Shown here: positions 35,265 to 44,629 of the stretch, one piece after another
Position numbering within the stretch: the stretch's first letter is position 1
How the letters are laid out: each line of letters starts with the position of its first letter
Assembly: GCF_003402575.1 (NCBI RefSeq)
Contig: NZ_BGZJ01000001.1
Span: 1-64,000, forward strand
Length of the DNA stretch: 64,000 bases
Source of the DNA: Mesosutterella multiformis
GTDB taxonomy: Bacteria; Pseudomonadota; Gammaproteobacteria; Burkholderiales; Burkholderiaceae_F
Direction of reading: 5' to 3'
Translations under genes and position numbers: made by a program
The notes under the pieces: model-generated
Databases searched by the model: none
What the model was told of the DNA's origin: nothing
Seen by the model: the letters and a program-made list of their open reading frames with translations, nothing else

Positions 35265-36607
35265 GAGGGTGTGTAATTTTTTGTGGGCGGCTCGTTCAAG
35301 GTTAATCGATGTAGGGGGTGATTCGGTCACCAAATAGCACAACCAATTCTCTCATAGCGGCACTCCAGTATGGAGAAGGCCGCACCCATCTTTTCTCTAC
35401 TTTCCGGATTGCCAGAAAGAGAAGTTTCAAAGCAGCCGTTTCAGTAGGGAAAGCAGCTCGGGTCTTAATTACTTTTCTTAGATCCCGATTAAGGCTCTCT
35501 ATGGCATTGGTTGTATAAATAAGTCTGCGGATATTTGGGGAAAAATCAAAGAAGGGGATCACCTTATCCCAGGAATCGATCCACTGTTTGGCGATGTAAG
35601 GGTATCTGAGCCCCAGTTCCGACTGTGCAAAAGCGTCCAGTTCCTTCCGCGCATCAGCCGCGTTTACGGCCCGGTAAATGGGCTTCAGCGCGCCGGCTAC
35701 GGCCTTGTAATCCTTATATCCGACGAATTTCAGACTGTTCCTGATCAGGTGAACAATGCAGGTCTGCAGCAGAGTGTTGGGAAAGGCAGCTTCAAGCGCC
35801 TCCTTCATTCCCTTGAGTCCGTCTGTGACAGCAATCAGAATATCAGACACCCCCCTGTTTTTGAGTTCAGTGAAGACCTTAAGCCAATATTTTGCGCTTT
35901 CGTTATCAGCGACCCACATCCCCAAAACTTCCTTGCGGCCCTGGGCGTTTACGCCCAAGGCAAGATGGACCGCTTTCGGGGTAACAATGCCATTATCACC
36001 TCGGATTTTGACTCGAATAGAGTCAAAGAAAACAGTTGTATAAAACGGATCCAGAGGACGGTTCTGCCATTTTTCAACCTCAGGAAGGATGGCGTCCGTA
36101 ACATCGCTGATAAATTCGGCACTGGTCTCCATACCGTATTCATCATAGAGAAAGCCTTGAATTTCCCGGGTTGAGAGCCCTCTGGCGTACAAGGCCAGAA
36201 CCTTGTCCTCAAACCCCGCCAGCTGGCGTTTATGCTTAGGAACGACCCTCGGCTCAAACTCTCCCTTGCGGTCTCTGGGTACGTCAATACGGATATTTCC
36301 AAGGCTGGACGATTTGAGGGTTTTCGAACTATGCCCGTTACGCTCATTTTCGGTGACACGTTTACCGCCTCTTTCGTAACCGAGATGATTGGTCATTTCA
36401 CCGTCAAGCATTTGAGTCAGCAGCCGACCGAGCATATGGGCCATAAGATTTTCCGCATCCTCTGCGGTATTAATCTCAAGCCCGGATTTCTTGGCGTTTT
36501 CTAAAATCTGTCCTGCAACACTATCCAAGGGGTCTGTCTTTCGTTTCATTTGAGGCTCCTCCAAGAGCAATTATCTCAGAGTCACCCACAAAATTTTCCT
36601 CACCCTC
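35265..36607 (-). mobile_element. IS256-family element, copy C (intact)
   Basis: 1343 bp, with the same ends as copies A and B, inserted in IS30 copy 3 in the same orientation as that transposase. A perfect 8-bp target repeat, GTAAGATG, lies on both sides. Confidence 0.95.
35302..36570 (-). CDS. IS256-family transposase, copy C
   Basis: A 422-aa intact mutator-type transposase whose translation equals copy A, including FFDSIRVKI. The start ATG 36570 follows TTGGAGGAGCC. Its 3' end overlaps the start of the fusion frame into the IS30 remnant. Confidence 0.95.
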   Translation of the reverse strand: MLLEEPQMKRKTDPLDSVAGQILENAKKSGLEINTAEDAENLMAHMLGRLLTQMLDGEMTNHLGYERGGKRVTENERNGHSSKTLKSSSLGNIRIDVPRDRKGEFEPRVVPKHKRQLAGFEDKVLALYARGLSTREIQGFLYDEYGMETSAEFISDVTDAILPEVEKWQNRPLDPFYTTVFFDSIRVKIRGDNGIVTPKAVHLALGVNAQGRKEVLGMWVADNESAKYWLKVFTELKNRGVSDILIAVTDGLKGMKEALEAAFPNTLLQTCIVHLIRNSLKFVGYKDYKAVAGALKPIYRAVNAADARKELDAFAQSELGLRYPYIAKQWIDSWDKVIPFFDFSPNIRRLIYTTNAIESLNRDLRKVIKTRAAFPTETAALKLLFLAIRKVEKRWVRPSPYWSAAMRELVVLFGDRITPYID

Positions 36608-36726
36608 GTAAGATGATGATAGTGGCTCATGAGCTCCCTCTATAGTTATCTTGACAATCTCTATTATGGAAGCTTTATGGGCCACTATTCTTTTCTCAGG
36701 CTTTGCACTTGAAGTGATAATTCGCC

Positions 36727-36950
36727 CTGCAAAAATGTTGTACGGATTAAGTTGTAAATTTCGGTAATGCATTAATCCTGTTTTTACTGGAATCCGGAAC
36801 TAATTTCTGTGTGCGTTTAATTTTCAATATATTGAAAACAAATAACATATTTAATTCGTGTAATTTTCGTTCTTAGTTATATTAGGGAAAGCACCTAATA
36901 AATAACCCTCCATCGATTATTACATCATCTGCGAAATGAGAGGGAACAAC
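36727..36950. other. AT-rich intergenic, no gene seen
   Basis: About 220 bp between IS30 copy 3 and the terminator of the GT4 operon. No coding frame, repeat or RNA is recognised. Confidence 0.45.
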
Positions 36951-36981
36951 AAAAAAAAGGGAACCCTCTAAGGCCCCCTTT
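36951..36981 (-). terminator. Intrinsic terminator of the uvrD-queC-GT4 operon
   Basis: On the minus strand an AAAGGG stem pairs with CCCTTT around a partly paired GGCC/GGTT inner part, followed by eight T residues (36951-36958). It lies 29 bp after the GT4 stop. Confidence 0.7.
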
Positions 36982-37009
36982 CCCCGGATCCGATGAGAAT
37001 CTCGTCTTC

Positions 37010-38080
37010 TCAGACGCCAGGACTCTTCCCCCGGCGCCTCCAGGCATCCAGCAGGAGCTTCACATGGGTCTGCAAATGCGGATCATACCGAAGACTCTGC
37101 GTGACTTCTGACTCAGTCAGAGGCTTTGCTCCCCGGGTGACAATCTCTTTTATTTTGGCCGCGAGATCTGCTGAATCCCCTTTCCTGAAAGCGGTCACAG
37201 CGGGCGAAGTCACCACCTCGCAGCATCCGGTCTCGTCCGTCATCACGATCGGGGTGCCGCAGAGCAGGCTTTCAATACCCACAAGCCCAAACGGCTCATA
37301 CTGGGACGCCATGATCGTATAGTCGGCCGCCCGATAGCAGTTTTCAATTTCCCTGCTGTACCCCAGGTACGAAATGTTCTCACCCTCGTTATGGATTGGG
37401 CGCCCAACCACCGCAAGGTGGACCGGGAGATCAGTGGACTCGAAGAAGGATGACAGGAATGGGTACCCTTTCCGTTCGTGGCTTGAGGATGGGAAAAGGA
37501 ACACAATCCGATCCTCCGGCAGACCGAAAGACCGCTTCAGTTCAAGCCTTTTCTCTGCTGATACCGGAGTAAAACGCTCGGTATCGACCGGAGGATAGAT
37601 CACGCGGATCTTTTCACCCGGTATCCCGTAGTAGTCCTCAATTTCTCCCGCCATCTTCTGCGAGTGAGCGATGATGAGCTTCGCACGCTCAAAGGACCGC
37701 GTTTCCAGTCTGATCGCCCGGCGATCAAAGAAGGTGGGAGTCCGTCCGGCATCGTGAAGAAATCCGATATGCGTCCCGCCGCAGGCCACAACATCGCCCG
37801 CATCCGTTCTTGAGCAGCTGAGGATAAAGTCGAGCGCGCGTTTCGGGCATTCACGGTTCAGCCACCAGTTAAATGACTCATCCTGAATCTTATTCGGCAG
37901 GAAACTGAGCGGGCAGACAATAAGCTCTACCATCGGCACGAGATCGAGCGCCGGATCAGCTTTCTTGGTGAAAACCGTGATCTCGTGCCCCTGTCTCAGA
38001 AGCTCCCGCACCACATCCTGGGCGTAGCGTTCCATGCCGCCCGACGGGGCGAACTTATTTGTGATGATCCCGATCCGCAT
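37010..38080 (-). CDS. Glycosyltransferase family 4
   Basis: A 356-aa GT-B glycosyltransferase. The N-terminal acceptor domain starts MRIGIITNKFAPSGGMERYA, with the Gly-rich loop seen in family 4. The donor domain has VIYPPVDTERFTP, then FLFPSSSHERKGYPFL and the nucleotide-sugar Glu block EPFGLVGIESLLCGTPIVMT. There is no membrane span; it probably acts at the cytoplasmic face on lipopolysaccharide core or another glycan. It begins 6 bp after queC and is last in a four-gene minus-strand run. Acceptor and sugar are unknown. Confidence 0.88.
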   Translation of the reverse strand: MRIGIITNKFAPSGGMERYAQDVVRELLRQGHEITVFTKKADPALDLVPMVELIVCPLSFLPNKIQDESFNWWLNRECPKRALDFILSCSRTDAGDVVACGGTHIGFLHDAGRTPTFFDRRAIRLETRSFERAKLIIAHSQKMAGEIEDYYGIPGEKIRVIYPPVDTERFTPVSAEKRLELKRSFGLPEDRIVFLFPSSSHERKGYPFLSSFFESTDLPVHLAVVGRPIHNEGENISYLGYSREIENCYRAADYTIMASQYEPFGLVGIESLLCGTPIVMTDETGCCEVVTSPAVTAFRKGDSADLAAKIKEIVTRGAKPLTESEVTQSLRYDPHLQTHVKLLLDAWRRRGKSPGV

Positions 38081-38086
38081 AAGGGG

Positions 38087-38791
38087 TTACCGTCCTTTAA
38101 GGTTTGCGACGTACTCTTCCCAGCCTTTTTCACGAAGAACGCAGGCCGGGCATTTCCCACAGCCATAGCCCCAGTCGTGAAAGTGCGTGTGATCGCCCTC
38201 GTAGCAGGTATGCGTTTCGTCACGGATAAAGCTGACGAGCGCGTCGCCACCGATCGTCTCAGCGAGTTTCCAGGTTTCGGCTTTCGAGAGGTTCATCAGC
38301 GGCCGCTCAATCCGGAGACTCGTTTCCATGCCGAGATCAATCGCGAGCTCAAGCGCTTTCATCGTGTTCTCGCGGCAATCCGGGTACCCGCTGTAGTCCG
38401 CCTGGCCGACACCCGTGAAAATCGCTTCCGCCCCAAGCTTCCAGGCATACGCTGCGGCATAGGTGATGAAAATCAGATTCCGCCCGGGGACAAAGGTGGT
38501 CGGAAGATGAGTCTTCTCGTTCATCTCAATCGCTTCGGGTTTCGTCAGTGCGCAGTCGGAAAGCTGTCCGAAGGCTTTCAGGTCGAGAAGCAGATCATCC
38601 TTCAGGGAATGCGTGCCAAGAATGGACTCGATCCTTGCGCGGATCCGCTCTCTGCACTCAAGCTCAACCCGATGACGCTGTCCATAATCGACACCGACGG
38701 TGTACACCGCGTCATACTGCTTCAGCGCGGCGGCAAGACACGTGGTCGAGTCCTGTCCGCCGGAAAAAAGAACCACTGCGGTCCGTGACAT
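38087..38791 (-). CDS. queC: 7-cyano-7-deazaguanine synthase
   Basis: A 234-aa ATP-dependent cytoplasmic enzyme that turns 7-carboxy-7-deazaguanine into preQ0 on the way to queuosine in tRNA. It has the PP-loop FSGGQDSTTCL (residues 8-18), VDYGQRHRVEL, PGRNLIFITYAAAYA and TGVGQADYSGYPDC. The C-terminal zinc site is TCYEG with CGKCPAC. Length is typical (about 225-235 aa). It follows the helicase gene by 35 bp and precedes the GT4 gene by 6 bp. AAGGAGAT is its ribosome-binding site. No other queuosine genes are in the window. Confidence 0.96.
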   Translation of the reverse strand: MSRTAVVLFSGGQDSTTCLAAALKQYDAVYTVGVDYGQRHRVELECRERIRARIESILGTHSLKDDLLLDLKAFGQLSDCALTKPEAIEMNEKTHLPTTFVPGRNLIFITYAAAYAWKLGAEAIFTGVGQADYSGYPDCRENTMKALELAIDLGMETSLRIERPLMNLSKAETWKLAETIGGDALVSFIRDETHTCYEGDHTHFHDWGYGCGKCPACVLREKGWEEYVANLKGR

Positions 38792-38826
38792 TCGCTAAAT
38801 CTCCTTGCTGCTGGAATCTGTTTCGT

Positions 38827-41076
38827 TTACTTCTGATCTTTCACGCCCGGCTCAGCGGACGGTTCGGGAACCGGAGCTCCTGAAAAGGATGAGTCCGCGA
38901 CGGTCGGTGCCCCGGCCGTCGAAATCCGCTCAAGAGGCGCCCCTGCCATCAGAGTCCGGGGAGTCGCGAGCGTCGGGAACCGGATCGTCATGGCACCTGA
39001 CTTCGCGACAGCAATAATTTCCCCGTCTCCGAACACCTTGTGTCTGACATGGTCACCGGGACGCCAGGAGCTGCTTTCAAGCGGTTCCCCTGTAAGGAAC
39101 TTGTCCTTATACATCAGGGCTTCCTTCGCGCTCTCCTCCAACCCCGGTTCAAGCGGGCGTACCAGCTTCACGAGATTCCGGTCAAGCTCAAAAAAGAACC
39201 GGCTTGGATAACGGAAAGTGCTGGCCTCACTCGTTCCCTGAGAGTGGCAGAGTATCAGAAGATCCTTCGCGCGGGTCATGCCGACATAGCAGACCCGGCG
39301 TTCCTCCTCCATCTCTTCCATGGTGCTCGTGCGGGAACTCGGCATGATACCTTCTGAAAATCCCCAAAGGAACACAACCGGGAACTCAAGCCCCTTTGCC
39401 GCGTGAATCGTCATCAGCTTCATCGCGGGCCCCTTCTGCTCTCCGATATCCTCCGCGAAGACTGAGGCCCGCTGAAGGAATTCCGGGAGCGACGTCGGAT
39501 CATCCGCGTCACTCTCGTAGTTCGCGATTGCCTGCCTGAGTTCCGCGAGATTATTGAGACGCTCATCTTCGCCCGAGAGCTGCAGAGAGGCCTCGTACCC
39601 CGAGTCCGCCATGATGAGATTGAAGACATCACTCACCTTGCGGGCGGCAGCGCTCGCGCGCGCCTTCTCAATGACCGCCACATACTCCCGGATCGCCTTC
39701 GTGTTGAAAGGCTTCTCGTCAATGTGGCGCTTCAGTGCCTCGTAGTACGAGATACCTTCCCGCATCGCAAGAACTTTGAGGGCATCCGCTTTCTTCGGGC
39801 CGAATCCCCGCTTGGGAGAATTCACCGTACGAAGGAACGCCGCGTCGTCCCCCCGGGTCAGCATCCGCATGTAGCAGAGCGAGTCCTTCACTTCGCGTCT
39901 CGCGTAGAAAGCGACACCGGACCACACCCGATACGGGATACCGGCTCGGACGAGCGCTTCCTCAACGGCGCGCGAACTTTGTCTCGAGCGGTAGAGCACC
40001 GCGAACTCTTCCCAGCCGCGGCCCGCCTTATGAAGATGGAGGAGCGCCTTGACGAACCAGGCGAGTGACTCTTTCTCAGTCTTTTCGCCGTCAAAAACGA
40101 CCAGGCTCGGATTCGCGGGATCCGCGTCACGCCGGATCGGCACGCCTTCCACCGGGAAGCGGTCCCGGTTATGGCGGATCAGCGAGTTTGCCGCGCCGAT
40201 GATCGCGGGGAGCGACCGGTAGTTCTGCATCAGCTTGATCGTGCGGCAGTTTTTGTGACTCTTCGGAAACCGGAGCATGATCGCAGGGGAAGACCCCCGC
40301 CAGGTGTAGATCGTCTGATCCGGATCACCGACCACGAAGAGATTGCCATTCAGTTCGGAAAGAATATTGGCAAGCGCCGCCTGATCGTTACTCACGTCCT
40401 GGTACTCATCCACCATGACGTACTGAAGCCGTTCCTGCCACTTCTGCTTCACGGACGGAAAGTGGTCCAGGATATAGAAGGCCGCCCAGATGACATCATC
40501 AAAGTCGAGTCCGAAGATCTTCCGCTCAGCCCAAAGGTAGCCGTAGAAAACCTTATCCGAGATATCCGGTGACTGAAGCGCCTTCTCCCGAAGCGACTCA
40601 GGGGATGTCAGCACCAGATCCCGGATGTAATTGGAGTCGTCCTTGAAGTTTCCGATCACATCCATCGCGGCCGAAAACTTCATGAGATTTCCGGGAATCC
40701 CAAAGGTTTCGTATACCTCATTCAGCAGCTCAAGCTCATCCTCTTCATCGATCACGATGAAGTCCTTCGGGATACCGATCACATAGCCCTCGTCCTTCAG
40801 GAACCGGACGCAGAAGGCGTGGAAGGTACAGATCTGCCCCAGATCGAGATCCCCTGTCATCGCGCGGATCCGGGCCTTCATCTCCTGGGCCGCCTTATTC
40901 GTGAAGGTCACGCAGAGAATATTCTGCGGATTGATGCCGAGATCGCGCACAAGATAGACATAGCGGCTCGTCAGTGTCCGCGTCTTACCGGCACCGGGAC
41001 CTGCAATCACGCAGACCGCGCCTTCCGTGGTCTCAACGGCGAGGCGCTGCTCGGGGTTCAGTTCAGCTTGCTGCAA
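38827..41076 (-). CDS. UvrD/PcrA/Rep-type DNA helicase
   Basis: A 749-aa superfamily 1A 3'-5' DNA helicase involved in repair and in clearing replication blocks. LNPEQRLAV is the Q-motif. The Walker A loop is GPGAGKT (residues 26-32), motif Ia is FTNKAAQEM, and motif II is VDEYQDVSNDQ. Motif III is VVGDPDQTIYTWRGS, motif IV is LMQNYRS, motif V is TIHAAKGLEFPVVF and motif VI is VCYVGMTRAKDLL. The C-terminus has HKVFGDGEI, the Tudor-like end seen in PcrA and UvrD, followed by a Pro/Ala-rich tail. It is slightly longer than E. coli UvrD. It lies 87 bp after a membrane-protein gene and before queC. Confidence 0.92.
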   Translation of the reverse strand: MQQAELNPEQRLAVETTEGAVCVIAGPGAGKTRTLTSRYVYLVRDLGINPQNILCVTFTNKAAQEMKARIRAMTGDLDLGQICTFHAFCVRFLKDEGYVIGIPKDFIVIDEEDELELLNEVYETFGIPGNLMKFSAAMDVIGNFKDDSNYIRDLVLTSPESLREKALQSPDISDKVFYGYLWAERKIFGLDFDDVIWAAFYILDHFPSVKQKWQERLQYVMVDEYQDVSNDQAALANILSELNGNLFVVGDPDQTIYTWRGSSPAIMLRFPKSHKNCRTIKLMQNYRSLPAIIGAANSLIRHNRDRFPVEGVPIRRDADPANPSLVVFDGEKTEKESLAWFVKALLHLHKAGRGWEEFAVLYRSRQSSRAVEEALVRAGIPYRVWSGVAFYARREVKDSLCYMRMLTRGDDAAFLRTVNSPKRGFGPKKADALKVLAMREGISYYEALKRHIDEKPFNTKAIREYVAVIEKARASAAARKVSDVFNLIMADSGYEASLQLSGEDERLNNLAELRQAIANYESDADDPTSLPEFLQRASVFAEDIGEQKGPAMKLMTIHAAKGLEFPVVFLWGFSEGIMPSSRTSTMEEMEEERRVCYVGMTRAKDLLILCHSQGTSEASTFRYPSRFFFELDRNLVKLVRPLEPGLEESAKEALMYKDKFLTGEPLESSSWRPGDHVRHKVFGDGEIIAVAKSGAMTIRFPTLATPRTLMAGAPLERISTAGAPTVADSSFSGAPVPEPSAEPGVKDQK

Positions 41077-41163
41077 AGCGGGAAATTCCTCTGAGGAAAA
41101 GATAAGCGGTCAGGACAGACCGTGTACGGCATCCTGAGTCAGGGCATTGTTCAGATAACCTGT

Positions 41164-42270
41164 TTATTTTAAAGAGCTCCGGGCGGCTGCCGGAGGTGCG
41201 CCTGTCAGATCTTTTTCTTCGTAGCAGAAAAGCTGCGTCACGCGGCCCGTCTCATCCACCTCGGCGCCAAACCTCGGCAGATGGCCGTTAAAAGCCGCTA
41301 CCCGGGTAAGGAACGTGCTGAGATGCTTCGCCGGAGCCCCATTGGCGCCGCTCTCATCATCCGCAATGCGGGAGAGGAGCGTCACGGCCTCACTCCAGGG
41401 GATACCGGCCGCGATCAGAAAGGGGACCGCCACGCGAAGAAGCGGCAGCCGGAATTTCGGCGGCAGTGACTTTTCCCCATCCATCAGAGCCCGAAGCTTC
41501 TCTTCAGGCGGCATTTCGCCCTGCTTCGCGAACGCTTCAAGGCGTGAGGCTTTCTCACGCCACTCTGGCGGCACATCGGGCGATGCTTCAATCAGGCCTT
41601 TGAAACGGGTGGACTCTTCAAGGCAAACCCGGCGGAGAGCGGGAAGCAGCCGGTTAGTGAAAAGCACGCTTTTCACTTTGGGGATCGCGTCTGTCATCTG
41701 ACAAGAGTCTTCGGGCGGCAGAGCGCTCTTTCGGATCATCTTTCCGTTTTTATCCCAGAAAATCTGAGTCACAGGGTCAGAAGCGTGTTTTGCGAGCACG
41801 GCGTTTCCCTGTTCCGGGGTCGCTTCTGGCGGATAGGCGAATTCAAAATAAGCCCGGTCCGAGTTCTTTCCCCTGTCACCGATCCCGGAGGCTGCACCGA
41901 GCTGCCAGGCGAAGGGAATCCGGATATCGGGAAGTGCGCCCGTGATAGGTGTAAACGCCCCAAGGGATCCTGTCCTCATTGGCTGACAGGTGAAGAGCGT
42001 GATAAAACCGGCAGGATCATCAAACCCAAACGCGATCAGCGCGGGACCGAGCGGTCCCCTGAAAACCGGCTTTGGCTTAACCGTCTTTTTCGGAACCGCG
42101 GGCACCGGACGTTTCCCGACGCGGACCCGGTCGCGGGACGGCCGGTAGCTTTCCGCTTTTGCCGCTCCCTGCACTGCATGGATACCGCGCCTCACCCGAC
42201 GGATAATGAGAATCGCAAGAACCACCGCCAGTACCACGCCCAGGGCGATCCAAAAAAACGTATCTCCCAC
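41164..42270 (-). CDS. Membrane-anchored protein of unknown function
   Basis: 368 aa from a GTG start (42270) preceded by AAGGAGGGGAATC. It has one N-terminal membrane span (FFWIALGVVLAVVLAILII, residues 5-23), then a basic Arg/Pro/Lys linker and a large soluble domain probably in the cytoplasm. The soluble part includes PLGPALIAFGFDDPAGFITL, SDRAYFEFAYPPEATPEQ and a helical C-terminal half. No Cys-rich, nucleotide-binding or catalytic motif stands out, and I do not recognise a family. It is first in the run leading to the helicase gene and divergent from the GT8 gene. Confidence 0.75.
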   Translation of the reverse strand: MGDTFFWIALGVVLAVVLAILIIRRVRRGIHAVQGAAKAESYRPSRDRVRVGKRPVPAVPKKTVKPKPVFRGPLGPALIAFGFDDPAGFITLFTCQPMRTGSLGAFTPITGALPDIRIPFAWQLGAASGIGDRGKNSDRAYFEFAYPPEATPEQGNAVLAKHASDPVTQIFWDKNGKMIRKSALPPEDSCQMTDAIPKVKSVLFTNRLLPALRRVCLEESTRFKGLIEASPDVPPEWREKASRLEAFAKQGEMPPEEKLRALMDGEKSLPPKFRLPLLRVAVPFLIAAGIPWSEAVTLLSRIADDESGANGAPAKHLSTFLTRVAAFNGHLPRFGAEVDETGRVTQLFCYEEKDLTGAPPAAARSSLK

Positions 42271-42525
42271 GATTCCCCTCCTTCCGCCTCCGAATGAGGC
42301 TCATAACTGCTGATATTCCGTCTTATCGGTAGAGTGTCGTATAGTCCGGTTGATTTTTCAAGCAGACCCGTGCCGGCAATTGCCGGACTGGCAATTTTCA
42401 TTCGCCTCTGCGCCGGGTAAACCATGGCGAGGAGCCCTCTCTGATGCCGTAGAATAACGGATCTTCAGAGCGCTTCCCCGGATGGATGCCGGGCGGCTCC
42501 AATTCCCCGGAATGTCTTCACTGTT

Positions 42526-43545
42526 ATGTCTGTTATCACCTCTATCCCCAAAGCTTTCCCAGACGTAAATTCGTGCATCGTCTATACGTTTGACAAACGT
42601 TTTGTCCCGTATTTCTCGGTAGCTTTGCAGTCGCTGATTGACCAGGCATCCGGGAAAAAACGAGATGTCCTTTGCTTCCATGTCGATTTGCCAGCAGAGA
42701 GTGAAGAGGAACTTCGCCGACAGTGTCCTCAGAATATTTCATTACGCTTTATCAACGTAGCTGAAGCAGTAAGCGCTTACTTTCCCGGGAACAGTTTTCG
42801 GGGAAAAGGCAACTGGCCTATCGCGACCTACTATCGGATGCTGATTCCCACACTCTGCCAGGAGTACCAGACTGTTCTCTATCTGGACGCTGACACAATC
42901 GTGGCTGGAGACATTGATCCTCTCCTTCAGCCCGCGCAGGGAGATGAGCCCGCGGCCTGTGTGCCTGAAAGCCTGACTTTCTCACGTTCCTATGGGAAAA
43001 ACGACATTGACCGACAGAATGCCACTCTGCATCTGAAATACCCGGAAAAGTATTTCAATGCCGGCATGGTGGTTTTTTATCCCCGAAATATCGACGCGAA
43101 GGCGTTTAACGCAGAGGTTTCTGACACACTGGCGCACAGAAACCTCCCAATGCTGGATCAGGACTGCCTCAATATCATTCTGAACACCCGGGTTCGGATG
43201 CTCGATATCCGCTATAACCTCACGGTGCACACCTGGCCGAAGCTCCCCCCGCTGATCGGTGACCGGACTCTGAGACGCACGATTGAGTCCGCGCTTCAGT
43301 CTCCTGTTGTCATTCACTACACCACCGCGGAAAAGCCCTGGCGCTCCAAACTCTATCCCTATCACGACAAGTGGTGGAAAGCTGCCAAGGAAACGCCTTT
43401 CTATGAAAAGCTTCGCGCGGCCGCGAATGTTCATCACCGGGATGATCTGCTGAAGTTCTGCTACCACTGTCTGCTGTCCCCTATCTCTAAAAGCCATCGG
43501 GAGTCAGCCGCCAAGTACGGTTACCGGTTCTTCTCCCGCTTCTGA
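42526..43545 (+). CDS. Glycosyltransferase family 8
   Basis: A 339-aa retaining glycosyltransferase of family 8 (lipopolysaccharide glucosyl/galactosyltransferase type). The GT-A core shows SCIVYTFDKRFVPYFSVAL at the start, ATYYRMLIPTL, and the DXD motif VLYLDADTIV (about residues 120-129). Further marks are YFNAGMVVFYP, LDQDCLNIIL and HYTTAEKPW, the usual C-terminal His block. It probably adds glucose or galactose to the LPS core. ATG 42526 is chosen because it is the first ATG that gives the full domain; the ribosome-binding site is weak. It stands alone, with about 255 bp to the divergent gene. Confidence 0.88.
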   Translation: MSVITSIPKAFPDVNSCIVYTFDKRFVPYFSVALQSLIDQASGKKRDVLCFHVDLPAESEEELRRQCPQNISLRFINVAEAVSAYFPGNSFRGKGNWPIATYYRMLIPTLCQEYQTVLYLDADTIVAGDIDPLLQPAQGDEPAACVPESLTFSRSYGKNDIDRQNATLHLKYPEKYFNAGMVVFYPRNIDAKAFNAEVSDTLAHRNLPMLDQDCLNIILNTRVRMLDIRYNLTVHTWPKLPPLIGDRTLRRTIESALQSPVVIHYTTAEKPWRSKLYPYHDKWWKAAKETPFYEKLRAAANVHHRDDLLKFCYHCLLSPISKSHRESAAKYGYRFFSRF

Positions 43546-43751
43546 CCTGAAACGGAGAAGAAATAATCCGAAGGAATTAAATTCCTACTTCATGCGGCCA
43601 TCCCGCATCTAAAGGATTTATTTGGCGATTTTGATGAAGCGCATACCTCATCCCCTAAAATGGGGCGATAGTGGTAATAGCCTCCTCGTATTGCGGTCTG
43701 AATCTCCGGGGCGGCCAATCCGCTTTTGTCTTCTCTAACAGGGTCTCTTCC

Positions 43752-44606
43752 GTGCTCAGGTCGCCAGCAGACACAATTCAGCTATCGAACGGCGTCAGAA
43801 TGCCCTGCCTCGGAATTGGTTCGTGGCAGGTCCCGGAGGGCAACGCGCTCCTCAATTCGCTTAGCGACGCTATTCATGCCGGCTATCGTCTGATCGACAC
43901 CGCGTCGATCTATGGGAACGAGCGTGCCGTAGGCATCGCCATGCGGAATTCCGGTGTTCCCCGGAGTGACTTTTTTCTGGTCGACAAAGTCTGGAACGCG
44001 GACCGGGGGTACGAGAAAACGCTGGAGGCCTTCAGGAAAAGCACGGCGCTTCTCGGCACCTCTTACCTCGACCTCTACATGATTCACTGGCCCGCGACGC
44101 ATGAAGAGCCGATTACCTGCCAGGCGATCAACGCGGGAACGTGGCGGGCGCTTGAGAAGCTGTACCGCGACGGATCTGTGCGCGCGATCGGTGTCAGCAA
44201 CTTCCTCCCACACCATCTTGTGCCGCTCCTTGCCCGCGCGGAAATCACGCCGATGGTGAATTCACTTGAATTTCATCCCGGCTACCCGCAGTTCCAGGCG
44301 CTTCGCTTTTCGCACGAACACGGCATGAAGGTGCTGGGCTGGGCACCGCTCGGGCGCGGCGCGCTGATGGAGGATCCGCTCCTTCAGAGCATCGCCGCGA
44401 AGCACGGCAAGACGGTTCCGCAGGTTGCCCTTCGCTGGGCGCTTGAGCACGGGGTGGTGCCAGTTCCGAAGAGCACATCGAAAGCCCATATCGAGGAAAA
44501 TGCCTCGATCTTTGACTTCACGCTGCCGCTGGACGAAATGCGCGCGATCGACAGACTGCCGCTCACGGCCTTCACGGGGCTAGACCCCGATACCGTGAAT
44601 TACTGA
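43752..44606 (+). CDS. Aldo/keto reductase
   Basis: An NADPH-dependent cytoplasmic reductase of the AKR superfamily, 284 aa from GTG 43752 (the frame also opens at 43671, which would add 27 unlikely residues). Features are LSNGVRMPCLGIGSWQVPEG, the Asp/Tyr pair in LIDTASIYGNE, the catalytic Lys in FLVDKVWN and the His in YMIHWPATHE. GVSNFLPHH, EFHPGYPQ and the NADP-binding VPKSTSKAHIEEN follow. This order matches 2,5-diketo-gluconate-reductase-like AKR5 enzymes; the substrate is unknown. It stands alone, followed by a terminator at 44630-44673. Confidence 0.88.
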   Translation: MLRSPADTIQLSNGVRMPCLGIGSWQVPEGNALLNSLSDAIHAGYRLIDTASIYGNERAVGIAMRNSGVPRSDFFLVDKVWNADRGYEKTLEAFRKSTALLGTSYLDLYMIHWPATHEEPITCQAINAGTWRALEKLYRDGSVRAIGVSNFLPHHLVPLLARAEITPMVNSLEFHPGYPQFQALRFSHEHGMKVLGWAPLGRGALMEDPLLQSIAAKHGKTVPQVALRWALEHGVVPVPKSTSKAHIEENASIFDFTLPLDEMRAIDRLPLTAFTGLDPDTVNY

Positions 44607-44629
44607 ACGCGGCCACAGAAGGCTCCCCG

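Larger units (their letters stand above)
34278..36630 (-). pseudogene. IS30-family transposase, copy 3, split after about eight codons
   Basis: The native start (ATG 36630, MSHYHHL) is cut off after about eight codons by IS256 copy C. The remainder, 35264-34278, carries the full helix-turn-helix and DDE core, with the four-C run intact. The frame also continues out of the IS256 right end: an ATG at 35342 inside IS256 opens 27 codons that join in frame to LTLRDRVFISALTISG, giving a 354-aa fusion. So a nearly complete transposase could still be made if transcription reads out of the IS256 copy. Confidence 0.85.
34269..36726 (-). mobile_element. IS30-family element, copy 3, split by an IS256-family element
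   Basis: The ends are the same as in copies 1 and 2, with CT on both flanks as a 2-bp target repeat. The transposase is on the minus strand. IS256 copy C is inserted very near the 5' end of the transposase gene, between repeats of GTAAGATG (35257-35264 and 36608-36615). Confidence 0.93.

Noticed and set aside
22685-36726. Composite transposon made by the flanking IS30 copies 2 and 3
   Set aside because: The two copies have the same orientation and different 2-bp flanks (AA and CT), so they look like independent insertions rather than ends of one unit.
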